Part shown: positions 1-10,317 of the stretch, piece after piece
Layout: every line of letters begins with the position of its first letter
Position numbering within the stretch: the first letter of the stretch is position 1
From: Corynespora cassiicola
Taxonomy: Eukaryota > Ascomycota > Dothideomycetes > Pleosporales > Corynesporascaceae
Reading direction: 5' to 3'
NCBI GenBank assembly: GCA_022059125.1
Contig: JAEUWY010000005.1
Span: forward strand, 1,178,001 to 1,242,000
Length of the DNA: 64,000 nucleotides
Notes under the pieces: model-generated
Told to the model about the DNA's origin: nothing
Databases searched by the model: none
What the model saw: only the letters and a program-made list of their open reading frames with translations
Position numbers and translations under genes: made by a program

Positions 1-1040
1 CCCCCTCCTCCCAACAAACATTCCAATCCTCGGGGTTAAGCACGAGCGACTGCCCATTCCCCAACGCAATCGCAATCTCATGCCTCACATAGACCCAGAA
101 GTTCGCGCCATCGATGCCCGTACTCCGCGCCGTGATCCCGTGGTGTTTGATCAACATGGTGAGCCCTAGGAAGTGGCGGCGGTGGTGCTCGGAGCCGAGG
201 GCGGCGACGATCTCGTAGCTAGAGAGGATGATGGTGGCGGTGAGGGCGTGGGAGTGGTCGTGCGAGTTTAGGGCGTGGATGAGGAGGCGGAGGGCGGAGC
301 CGTAGTGGGCCTGCGCGACCGGGTCCCAGTAGCGGTTCGTGCAGTTGTTGGCGAGGGCGAGGTGCTTTGCGGTGAAGGCGCAGATGCCGTGGAAGAGGAG
401 CGGGGAGGAGAGGGCGAAACGTGGGATAGATAGTTGGTAGGTGCATGTGTGGTCCATGAGGTCCATCCAGGTGGCCACGGTACGGAGGTAGGTCTGCAGC
501 AAGAAGGCGGTCTCGGAGGTTAGGGTGACGGAGGAGACGGTAGAGGAGCGGTCGGAGGTGTCGTCGGGAGTCATCAGGTTGATGTAGGTAAGCATGTCGG
601 TGGGTGGGGATTCGGAGGGCACTTGGTCGAGGCCTGATATTCGCGGTTTAAAAATGTCCCATGTTGAGGCTGGGGCATCAATAGCTGGCGGGACCGATGA
701 AAAGGCGGGTGGTAGTGGCTCAGCGCTATTACTCTCAGGAAGTGGAGTCGATTCAAGGGTAGTGATGCTGTATTCGGATGGAGCAATGAAATTCGATTGG
801 ACACACTGGAGATTGAGTCGTTCACAATTGCTGCAGATAGGTTTCTTTTCATCACATCTGGCATGGCGTGTTTTGCACGTATTACTGTATGCACTGTCAG
901 TGATTCGAATTCATGAATACAGATAGCTCATACCATCCTACAGCTATTAGTCACTGAGTTTTGAGTTGAAGGTGTTACTGACCAGTCTTTCTTCGAGATC
1001 CGCCGCGGCGTTTCTTCTTCAATGACTGGGAATTTTCCAT
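1..1040 (-). CDS. Zn2Cys6 transcription factor, C-terminus beyond left edge
   Basis: Fungal zinc-cluster regulator with an N-terminal DNA-binding domain and a downstream fungal-specific transcription factor region. Exon 1 runs 1040-979 (basic start with KKKRRGGSRRKTG) and exon 2 from about 884 to beyond position 1. The zinc cluster reads TCKTRHARCDEKKPICSNC followed by ERLNLQC. A Ser/Thr/Pro-rich linker follows, then a region with PRFALSSPLLFHGICAFTA and LTATIILSSYEIVAALG, typical of the Fungal_trans_2 type. The only in-frame splice I can build gives TGHNTC, so the first of the six cysteines would be His; that is either a real substitution or a misread junction. The start ATG at 1040 is the first in frame. 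It is transcribed away from the dihydroorotate dehydrogenase gene. Its target is unknown. Confidence 0.85.
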
Positions 1041-1959
1041 TGAATATAAACCTTACTACAATGGGCTGCTCTGTTCAAGGTTGGGCATGTCAGCGATTCA
1101 GTCACATTGCCGACGCAACATGAGTGTTGCTTTTATATACTACTTCGTTGACAGCTCTCTAGTATAAGGCGCTGTGTATATTTTCATCGAATGCGTTCTT
1201 TGGACAACAATGATCATGCAGGGCCTACTGGATTACAGCTTGATGCGCCAAGCCGTCCATATAAACGTACCTTTTAGTTAAAAAAAAATTCCAAAATCTT
1301 ATGCCAGAATACACACCAAAGCCCCAGAATGCAAGAAGTTGCACTTGAACAAGAAAAAACCCGTATATCAATCGCCGCCCACGTGTATCAGATTGCAGTT
1401 GTTGAGTCAGTTTAGTAATACATCAACAGAGTTGATCGGTCAGACTAGACGCCGCTTGTTATTCTAGAGACCGGCGGTACTTGAATAGATGATATTCTTC
1501 TTGAAACGAATTCGATAGAATATATTATTTTAGTCATATAAAGCTAGTTTGTGGAGAGAGAAAACTTGGTGAGGAGGCAGAGCAAGAATTGTTTTCCTTA
1601 GTCTCTGGCTTTGTCATCAATTCGGATGCATTGCCATCTTCTCGCGCTCTCACGTGCTAACGCTTCCCCCGCGATTCCTGCGTCCGTGCACGTGGGGTAT
1701 TCATCACACCACATCGTGCTCATACCTACGTAGTTTTGGTACTAGGTCATCTGATTAGGGTGCTAAGGTATATGATACATTTCGTCTAACCCAGCGTTCG
1801 TCTATTATCCTAATACCCTTCTTCTAGGTAGAGATTAAATCACGAGTGCCTCATAACCTTATCTGCCCACCCCACCATAGCCTCCGGCTATTCGACGGCC
1901 GCGACATCGTAGCTTTGATAACCTCACAACCCCACGGAAGATACCATCCAACATAAAAA
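1041..1959. promoter_or_regulatory. Divergent intergenic region
   Basis: This 0.9 kb stretch separates two divergently transcribed genes, the zinc-cluster regulator (-) and the dihydroorotate dehydrogenase (+), so it must hold both promoters. It is fairly AT-rich in its middle (about 1260-1560). I see no ORF, tRNA or clear repeat. I did not identify a specific binding site with confidence. Confidence 0.5.
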
Positions 1960-3099
1960 ATGAAGCCCCTCGTGATACACCCGCCGCTACTAAACTCTGC
2001 GAATCCGTGGTGCTCGACCCTAGAGCAGCTTCGCGAGCTCTATGCTTCTGCTCACACTGGGGCAGTAACAACACGCACCTCGCTTCTTGAAGGGTTTCCA
2101 AACGACGACTCGATTCATCAATTCACGTTCTATAACCCCACTACTCACAATGCTTCTTCGCCAAACGAATCGCAGACTGGCTCGGCAGAGGAAACCGGCA
2201 GCCTGAACACCTTGGGATACAGTCCGATTCCCCTCAAGGAATATTTGGGTTTTGTCAAAACGATATCAGATGGAATATCAGAAACCTCTCTTCCAAATTC
2301 GCCAGGACCGTCACATGCAAGAGAAGGCGTCAAACCATTCATCGTTTCCGTAACTGGCACCGTCGATGAAGTAGTTGAATGCTACAAACTGATCTGTGCC
2401 CACCAACACTCGGTCCGCATGGCTCTCGCCATGGAAGTCAATCTCTCATGTCCCAACATCCCTGGGAAACCTCCTCCGGCTTACAACTCGGCCTCATTAC
2501 TATCTTACCTTTCGGCCTTGAAACTCGAAGTTGCCAGGCAGCTGGAGCCCTCCGGCAAGGAGTCGACGCACGAGGGAAAGGTGCATGTTCCGATTGGTAT
2601 CAAGACTCCGCCATACACATATCATGACCAATACCAGGCTATGATCGACGCACTCCTGGGTTCTGTAAAGCAGGAGCCGACCCACCTGCCATGTCCGGTT
2701 ACTTTCATCACAGCCACAAATACGCTTGGTTCTTCCCTGCTTCTCACACCGCAACTCGAGGCTCCTTCATCACCCATCAGCACATCTTCCGGCCCCAAGC
2801 CGCGCGAGGTTTTTCATCATACGCTCAACTCGGCGAATGGAACGGGCATTGGAGGTTTGGCTGGCGCACCGCTACACCCACTTGCTCTGGGTAACGTCTA
2901 CACGATCAAAGGCATGTTGTTTCAGCACAAGGAGCTAGAGCATGTACAGATCATCGGTGTGGGAGGGGTAGAGGACGTGGATGGTTTTCAGCGAATGAGG
3001 GCGGTCGGAGCAGCGGCAGTTGGTGTGGGGACGGCTTTGGGGCGCAAAGGCGTCAAAGTCTTCCAGGAGATTGAGGAGGCGCTACACAAGAGTCATTAA
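1960..3099 (+). CDS. Dihydroorotate dehydrogenase, class 1A (fumarate) type
   Basis: Single-exon gene for a 379-residue protein. It should oxidise dihydroorotate to orotate with FMN, using a soluble acceptor such as fumarate, in the cytosol. The active-site segment NLSCPNIPGKP has Cys164 where class 1A enzymes carry the catalytic base. Further matches to that class are VPIGIKTPPY, the GIGGLAGAPLHPLALGNV phosphate/FMN region and IIGVGGVEDVDGF. There is no N-terminal mitochondrial or membrane extension as in class 2 enzymes. Compared with bacterial class 1A (about 310 residues) it carries low-complexity insertions near residues 65-85, 108-124 and 270-288. Fungi normally make orotate with the mitochondrial class 2 enzyme, so this may be a paralogue with a different role. 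The ATG follows an A-rich context. Confidence 0.88.
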   Translation: MKPLVIHPPLLNSANPWCSTLEQLRELYASAHTGAVTTRTSLLEGFPNDDSIHQFTFYNPTTHNASSPNESQTGSAEETGSLNTLGYSPIPLKEYLGFVKTISDGISETSLPNSPGPSHAREGVKPFIVSVTGTVDEVVECYKLICAHQHSVRMALAMEVNLSCPNIPGKPPPAYNSASLLSYLSALKLEVARQLEPSGKESTHEGKVHVPIGIKTPPYTYHDQYQAMIDALLGSVKQEPTHLPCPVTFITATNTLGSSLLLTPQLEAPSSPISTSSGPKPREVFHHTLNSANGTGIGGLAGAPLHPLALGNVYTIKGMLFQHKELEHVQIIGVGGVEDVDGFQRMRAVGAAAVGVGTALGRKGVKVFQEIEEALHKSH

Positions 3100-3135
3100 A
3101 CGTCTATATATTGCAAATACAAACACATATCTTTC

Positions 3136-3254
3136 ACATACAACCATAGGACACTGAAATTAGGGCTTCCCGTCCGCTCAGCCATACTCAAGCAGTGTAC
3201 CGGCGGACTAGTAGTCAGGTGGGTGACCACTGGCGAATCCCCGCTGTTGTATGT
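3136..3254 (+). rRNA. 5S ribosomal RNA
   Basis: A 119-nt match to fungal 5S rRNA. The ends form a perfect nine-pair helix I (acatacaac at 3136-3144 with gttgtatgt at 3246-3254). Conserved blocks are present in order: gggcttcccgtccgctcagc, then gtgggtgaccac and gcgaatccc. The helix II/III strand acactg pairs with cagtgt although both differ from Neurospora 5S as I recall it, which suggests compensatory change and a functional gene. It is a lone dispersed copy, as usual in Pezizomycotina, and should be transcribed by RNA polymerase III from internal elements. Confidence 0.95.
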
Positions 3255-3259
3255 TTTTT
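3254..3259 (+). terminator. Pol III T-run after 5S rRNA
   Basis: Six consecutive T residues directly at the 3' end of the 5S sequence, the standard RNA polymerase III stop signal. The 298 bp between here and the next gene (3260-3557) hold nothing else I recognise. Confidence 0.85.
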
Positions 3260-3557
3260 GCAATCTTTTTGGACTAACAACTGAGCTCGATACAGTATTA
3301 TGTATCATAAGAAGGTTCTGCTAGGGACATACAGCGATGTTGTGGTGCGAGGGTTCGTTCGGAACGAACGATCTCATTCATCGCATGGTTGCATTCACAT
3401 AGCCATCTCCAGAGTGGCTACTCGCTTCAAATAGACGACGGAGCTACTTTTTGAGTAAAAATATACATTAAATGTCATTGGTATCAAGCGAAATAATAAA
3501 CTGGACTCGCACCAGGCGATGTCATACGTGTACTCCTGCGCCTCCTTAATCCAGTCC

Positions 3558-5971
3558 TTACATTGGCATGCCGCTCTCGTCATTATAGGCCTTGTTGCTA
3601 TTAATCCACCTCATCACACTTGCGCTCCGCCGGTGAGGCGTCGAGCACTCGGAAGCCCTACCGCTCCCACTGCCCCCAAAGGCTCCAGTCAATACTCCAC
3701 CCCCACCCGTAGTATCATCACTCGTTACGCTTGGAGTCCTTACACTCTTCCTGCCGTATCCACTGAATCCATTTGTACCGTGCGCTCCATTGGGTGTAGC
3801 AGCACCTGGTGTCGTCCCAACAGGTGTCATTCCAACCGGCGTTGCTCCTGTGCTCGTCGTCCTACCCTCTCGCCTCAGGTAGTCTGCGTATAATTTACTT
3901 GGTGTGAAGCGTGCATGGGCAGCACCGACGCCCATTCCTCTCAACGGCCACCCCTCCTTGGTATAATCATTCCCCACAAGTGCAGGGCGTGATGGTGTAC
4001 GCACAGGAATTCTAGTCGTGCCATTGATATCGTCTCTGTCAACCATGACTACCATGATGACGCCAGGTTTGCCATCGGATCCTTGAAGCGGTGTGCAATG
4101 AATCCAGCGAGGCTTGCCCTCGACGATCTCTGCCTCGGAGACTGTGTCTACACTAGCGAAGGGGTCGGGCACATCGAGTGAATGTGAGCGTGGGGCGGTA
4201 TTTGTGAGCCAGGATATCTTGGCGGTCACGCCAATGCCTTGGGCGAAGGCATCAATGAGGCCGTCACGGACGTGCTGAGGACCGCCAATGCGATCCATGA
4301 GCTTTGACTGGGATAAACCCGGTATACGAAGGGCAGCTGAGGTGAATATGATGCGCAGCGAAGGATAAGGGCGTACGAGAAGATACTAGAGAGCTTTTAG
4401 TAAATAATTTAGACAGTTACCAGCGTTGCGTAGCTTACGTTTTGGTATACGCCTGGTAATCGCCCTGAACTACCAAAATGAGAAGATGGCCAAAAATTCG
4501 GCTCAGGTTCTTCCATTCCCACGAAGCGGCGTGCGGGTTTTGGCTCCCGTGCTGCAGTCTTGGGCTCGCAGATACTCCGAGCCGGAGTGCTGATAGCAGA
4601 ATCGATGGATCTGCGACGGCGATTGTCACGATGTGCCACAATCTCGATCTCTTCGTCATTGAGGAGGCCACCCAGTTCTCGAAGCACCTTTAGAGGCGGT
4701 CGACTATCTAGTGAATCCTTGATAGGTGTTTCTGGCCGTTCTTTCTCTCTTTCAAGTAGCGTATGGAAAGATTCGAGTCCTTGGCCACCCTCTATGAGCT
4801 TGCTGATGTCGATCTGGCAGCCGATGAAATAGCGAACTTTTCCGCGGGCATCCATCAACGGAGCCATCATGACCTGAGTCAGTCAGTACGCATCAGGCGA
4901 ATAGCAAGCATTAAAAGACATACTAGGTTCAGGAATGGACTTCCATCGCGGCGGCTAAGTTTGTTAGTCAGTTTCAAAACACACCAGCATTGGTGGAAGA
5001 AAGCCTCACTAATTCAGTAGAATTTCGCAAACTTCCTGGCCGTTGCGTAGCGCCTGGGATATACGCTTTACAGCTGCTTGTTGTGTCTTTGGCCCCTGCA
5101 AGAATCGACAGTTCTTCCCGATAACATATTCTCGACCGTACTGGGTGGTGTTGTAGAACTCTAGAGGAAAGTTTAGCGGTGTATCAAACAAAACAGACTG
5201 GCTAGAAGTATGCTTACCCTCAGAGGCAAAGACGATGGGATTATCCGGGACTGACGGATCCGTCAAGCAGTACACTTCTGCAATGCCTTGGACAAGATCC
5301 CTCATCACAGGTGTGTTACTGCCGGTAATCTCTTTAACCAGATATTCTGTGGCAAAGTTTACCATGCGATATGTGACATATGCCGGCAACGCGTCGCTCA
5401 CTAGCTCATCCATGGCCCGTCTTGCAAAGCTCTCCAGCTTTAGATCCACACCCACCGCTTCTCCCCAGGAGTTCTGCCGTGAGGAGGGTGCTATCTGTTC
5501 TGCCAATGCATTGGCATATCGGATGGCAGCCAGAGCCTTCTGCGATTCAAGATAACGAACGAGCACTGGTGCAGAGTGCGGCCGATATTTGTTCAGAAAG
5601 TTCGTGAACTTTTGGAAGAGAGTAGCGTCCTTCAAGATAATGTTCAGATGTGCGGTCGAGAACAAACGATCGGCGAGCAGTTCGGCATTTGACTGGGATA
5701 CTGTAGGCGGCGGAGGTCGAAGATCATATGAAGAGAAATCGTCGTTCGAGAGGCGTCTACTATTGTATAGCCCTTCTTTCGGAGGGACTTCAGGCGGCTC
5801 ATCAGCATCAATCCCGCGGATTGAATCAACTGGATGCACAACTGTTGACGGGTAATCAGGTTGTTCGTCCATTTGGGGGATTTGCGATGGCAGTATTTTG
5901 AAAGAGGCGAAGGACGACAGAGTCGGGCTACTGGCTTTGCGACCTATGTGCCTGAAATGTACGTCGTTCAT
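3558..5971 (-). CDS. RGS-LOV blue-light photoreceptor (BcLOV4-like)
   Basis: Five exons (5971-5218, 5160-5010, 4954-4924, 4873-4439, 4385-3558) give about 732 residues. Residues about 97-215 look like a regulator of G-protein signalling (RGS) helical domain. Residues about 215-336 are a LOV domain with the flavin-binding motif GKNCRFLQGP (photoactive Cys at about 269), FYNTTQYG before it, YRRDGSPFLN after it, and the signalling glutamine in IGCQIDIS (about Gln332). A linker with LKVLRELGGLL and a RRRR cluster (about 397-400) follows. A C-terminal PAS-like region begins YLLVRPYPSLRIIF, and the tail is Gly/Ser/Thr-rich. The order RGS, LOV, basic linker, C-terminal domain matches BcLOV4 of Botrytis, which binds FMN and moves to anionic membrane lipid in blue light. 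Exon 3 is only 31 nt. Start is the first ATG in frame. Confidence 0.9.
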
Positions 5972-7480
5972 AGCGCCTCAGTAGCTCCCGTCTTGGTGGT
6001 CTAGCGACTCATTCGGGGGAATGAAGCGGGGGGCGCAACGATTGCTCGAAACCCAAGGCTGAATTTCCCTATGATACAGGAACTGTATGAGATTTCTTTT
6101 GGACTCAGTAAAAATCGGAAGAGCCGGAAAATGAATGATGGGGTCTCAAGCAAAAGTAGTAGGTGCTTGACCCGAATTCAGGACAGTGGGAAGAGACAGT
6201 AAGTAGCTCAGTGAGGGGGGATCGTAGGGCACCATAACATGGAATGGGTCCAACCGGACTATAAGGAGATGCGTTAGCACAGATGGCTTGTGAGTAGGCA
6301 AGTGGAGTAGTCGCTCACGGCTCAGGATGACAAGTACATGCAATATCCCTAAACTAAGACATGCAATTGACCTATGAGAACGGGCGCGGATGCGAGACGA
6401 GCAGCGGGCATGCAGGTCCAACCCGCCCTTATGGAGCCAGCCAAAGAGCCCTCGTTGCTTTTATCCCGAAAGCGCCTCCGAGCCGTAAAGAAATCGTAAA
6501 GATGTATGCGATCGCAGCAGGGTATATATGGGGGTGTTACGATCGGGGACAAGCTCCGGAGTTGCTTCTGCATGGCATTGTGGAGCACGAGTTCTGTGAA
6601 CTCAAAATCTCGCATGGGAGGCCGGTCATTCGAGTGACATGTCTGACATGCTTTTTTTATGCAAGGATGGTGAGTCGCTACAGGCCAGCCGTGACCAAAA
6701 TCACGTCCGTTTTCAGAGAAAACAAAAGGAAAGCTTTGGAGGATTCAGAGCTGAAGGTGGCAAGCGAAGGCACCAGGCGGCCAAATTTGGTCGAGAGCTA
6801 GTCTCGGAACATTTCCCGCACATATTTAGTCTGCGGAGCTTGGGTCGAGGTATGATGAACGGATCATGGGGAGTACCGAAAGCTGTGCCGCGCGGCCCTC
6901 CGTCTTTCCGTCGCGCTCTTCCATCTCGCAACGGTATTCCGCGTAGAAATTGTCTGAACGGGACGGGTGAAGTTGAGCTGACTCAAGTCACCTGGACATT
7001 ATCGTGAGACTGGTAGGTGGAGCTCATGTTTGAGGGAGTCAGCAACCCTGTCTGTGTCAAAAGTTTATCATTGACAGCATCTGCCGAGCAGACATCGAAG
7101 GCACTTTTGATGCACCGAAAGGTTAGATTAGCAGCAGCATCGAACGATTGACCAGGCATAGATGGACCGTCTCTTGGGATGCGGGACAATGCCCGGCGTT
7201 GCTGAAAGGGTGGACCGGAGGCCAGCGCCGAACGTGATTGGCAATCTTGGAATGCTCAGCGAGGTTGCAGTGCACGTGATCCGGCTCCACGGAGCGGATC
7301 ATATCCCCGCCGATGCACAGGCCGCCAAGAACATCCCACCTTCGCAATTCACCCGCCGCGTTGTTTGTGTGCGACAACCACCACCGACTGGTGGCCGCTC
7401 GCATTTGACGATATCCAGCGCAATCAAATACACTACGGCCCGAACCCCTACATTTCGTATCCTTTGTGGGCGCCTACAAT
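5972..7480. other. Intergenic region, no gene recognised
   Basis: This 1.5 kb stretch lies between the RGS-LOV gene (-) and the CK2 beta gene (+) and is shared promoter space. Short ORFs occur on both strands (for example 6361-6801) but show no family resemblance and no coding-like composition. I saw no tRNA or repeat. Confidence 0.5.
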
Positions 7481-8572
7481 ATGGACGATTTCAATAGCGA
7501 TACCGATAGCGACTACACGAGCTACTGGCGGGACTGGGTACGTACTCGCCGTTCTTCCACTGTACACAGTGATCGCATTGTGTGATTGGGCTATTCTGGA
7601 TGACCAAACATGCTTCCGTTACCGGCTGCTACTTTCTGGAGCCTTGATATGCCTGCTGTTGACAACCAGGCCAGCGAGCGCTGCCTTTGGACGGTTATCG
7701 CCAAGCCTTGTTATGTCTACATATTGAAGGATATCCTGCGACATTCAATCACTGTCGAGCCCCTAGAGGAATATTTGCAAAACGTGGAGTTTGCCATGAT
7801 ATACTGACTATGATCTAGTTCATATCATCCCGCGGCAACGAGTACTTTTGCGAAATTGACGAGGAGTACCTAACCGACCGTTTCAACCTAACCGGATTGA
7901 ACACCGAAGTTCAGTACTACCAATATGCGCTGGACCTTGTGACGGATGTCTTCGACTTCGACTGCGACGATGAGATGCGGGAGCAGATTGAGAAATCGGC
8001 ACGACATTTGTATGGTCTGGTACACGCGCGATACATAGTCACAACCCGAGGCCTTGCGAAAATGGTAAGCACTTGAAGCTCACCATTCTAGAACCAACAT
8101 TGACATGAACTCAACGCAGCTTGAGAAGTTTAAGAAGTCCGACTTTGGCAAATGCCCCCGCGTCATGTGCGATTCACAACCCCTTCTTCCCATGGGCCAG
8201 TCCGACGTTCCCAACACTTCACCCGTGAAGCTGTACTGCGCGCGCTGCGAAGATCTCTACAATCCCAAGTCCTCACGACACGCCATAATCGATGGCGCAT
8301 ACTTTGGAACATCGTTTCATAACATTCTGTTTCAAGTGTACCCCGCGATGCTACCCCCCAAATCTCAGAAGAGGTACGAGCCGCGTGTTTTTGGATTCAA
8401 GGTCCATGCTTCGGCAGCATTGGCGAGATGGCAGGCGGATCAAAGGGAGCAGATGAAGGAACGGCTCAGGCAGGCGCGCGTTGAGACGGGATTCGAGGCT
8501 GAAGACGAGGACCTCGAAGACGAAGAGGAGGAAGATGAGATGGAATTGGAAGGTGCTGTCGTACAGACTTGA
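7481..8572 (+). CDS. Casein kinase 2 regulatory (beta) subunit
   Basis: Three exons (7481-7537, 7819-8064, 8120-8572) give 251 residues. CK2 beta dimerises and docks two catalytic alpha subunits, setting substrate choice of this constitutive Ser/Thr kinase. The family start FISSRGNEYFCEIDEEYL opens exon 2. The acidic loop lies in DVFDFDCDDE. The zinc finger has Cys113, 118, 141 and 144 (CPRVMC and CARC), the family spacing. SSRHAIIDGAYFG and RVFGFKVH follow. The acidic tail (EDEDLEDEEEEDEMELE) is longer than in animal CK2 beta, as is common for fungal CKB1-type subunits. Intron 1 is 281 bp, long for this window. Which of the two fungal beta paralogues it is cannot be settled here; the length favours the CKB1 type. 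Confidence 0.95.
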
Positions 8573-10317
8573 ATCTTTCCAATACTGTTATGAACGAGAA
8601 ATTCGTACAGTCTTGGCCATTGCGAGCAAGGCAGCATACGCCCAATGCGACCAGCTGTCCATTACGATATCATGGGTGGGATCGGGATCAGCATGTATTC
8701 CTGCGATAGAAGGAATAACACGGCAGCATGAACAAGGCGATCCGGCGTTAGGCTTCGGGTACTTTTAATACCATGCATGTTTTTATACACACCGACGAGA
8801 CCAGCGCAGGGTTTGGGCACCCATGCACACTCACAGTGATTCTTGACCATTCCAGCAAGTTCTTACGAATTACTACATCAATAACTGGTTATCTGGATGT
8901 ACGTGTCATCTAACCTGCGCTTCTGATATGGCCGACCCCTCACCATCCACCCAACGGTCCGTGGATTGCATCCTCGCCTAGCCAACGACAGCCACACACG
9001 ACTCGCACGCGACGTCATGCAACGCCGACCCCAGCCCCAAACCAGAGTTCACACGGGGAATCGCGATTGCCTGAGGCCGGAACGTGGGGTGAGGAGGGGT
9101 CTTTTTACGGCATCATATGGAACGGAGTTGTGGGTGGTGGGGCGGGTAATATAGAGTGGACAGCACAGCGTGGGTCTGAAAAGATTGGATTGGGGTAGGT
9201 ATCTGATGCGTGTAACCAAGAAGCAGGAGGAACAGCAAAGCACAGTGCAGAATGCGGCAGAAAACGAAGGGGGGGGGGGGGGGGTATCGACCTTCCAAGA
9301 CCCTCTTTTCTTTAGAGCCTGTCCATCCGTCCTTCTTTCCTTCGGGTCAGTCCGTCCTTCTCTTTCTCACCTCACAGCCTTGTTCTGTACGCTACGCATT
9401 CAGCCTCGCGCCATCAATACAGACAGACGACCGACCGACCGACCAGGCAACGTATGCCTCGGAGCCACGACTCAGCAAAGACAAGTATGCCCATGCAAAT
9501 CAAACAAAAAAAAAAGTCTAGCGTGCAAACACTCGAATCCAAACAAAATCGTCGATGATGATGACCAACTCTTACATGACATTTCCCGAAAAATGGGGGT
9601 ATTACAAACGCAATAAGTGCTAAGGCCTCCCGCTCCATGACGAAAGAGAAGGAAGGTTGAAAGGAAAAAGGGGAATGGGAAACCTATCCCCTCATCCATC
9701 CATCCCTCAGTACGTCCCGTCTATCTATCCATCCCTACGTCACCAACCGCCTGGAGGGTGCCACAGAGTCGAGACATCAATCCTCCACCACGCCGTCCAA
9801 AGCCACATCCAAAGCCCCAGCCCTCGGCATTGCTAGGCAAGGCAAGGCCAGTTGAGGCCAAAAGGAAGCCCAGCCAGCGGCAAACGAAAAACGCCTCGCA
9901 ATGCATACCCATCCCAAAAGAGTCTGAACGAACGAAGAAAAAGCAAAAACCCAACATAGCCTAACCATTCGGGCAGGAAAAAAAAGTTGTCAGGTCCGAA
10001 AAAGAAGAACCATCAAGAAGAAGAAAGGGAAAATCAAGAAAGAGAAAACAAAAATAAGGGGAGAGAATCAACGCTCGCTCGCTTCATTCGTTTCCAAAAA
10101 TAAAGTCGCAAAAGGTTACAAAAAATCAATCGTCATCGTCACATATGCTTCATCCAGTTCGTCACAAAGTTAAAGGGAGAAGGGAAGGGAAAAAAAAGGA
10201 AGAACAAGGACCTGGCAGAACTGGCAGGCGAGCACGCGAGCCGAATGAGCAGGTAAGAAAAGAGGCAGATGGGCAATTCGCTTCAACAACCACCATCACC
10301 ACGCCCAGTCAGTCACC
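8573..10317. other. Convergent intergenic region with low-complexity DNA
   Basis: This 1.7 kb stretch lies between the converging ends of the CK2 beta gene (+) and the giant gene (-). It contains a 16-base G run, a short GACC repeat near 9428-9446, CATC repeats near 9698-9735 and purine-rich stretches (9970-10220). No ORF here looks coding. Part is likely 3' untranslated sequence of both neighbours. Confidence 0.5.
9269..9284. repeat. G16 homopolymer
   Basis: Sixteen consecutive G residues on the + strand in a non-coding stretch. It is one of four G/C runs of 14 or more bases in the window. Confidence 0.9.

Noticed and set aside
6361..6801. Plus-strand ORF of 146 codons between the RGS-LOV and CK2 beta genes
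   Set aside because: Composition is unlike its coding neighbours, there are overlapping ORFs on the other strand, and no domain is seen.
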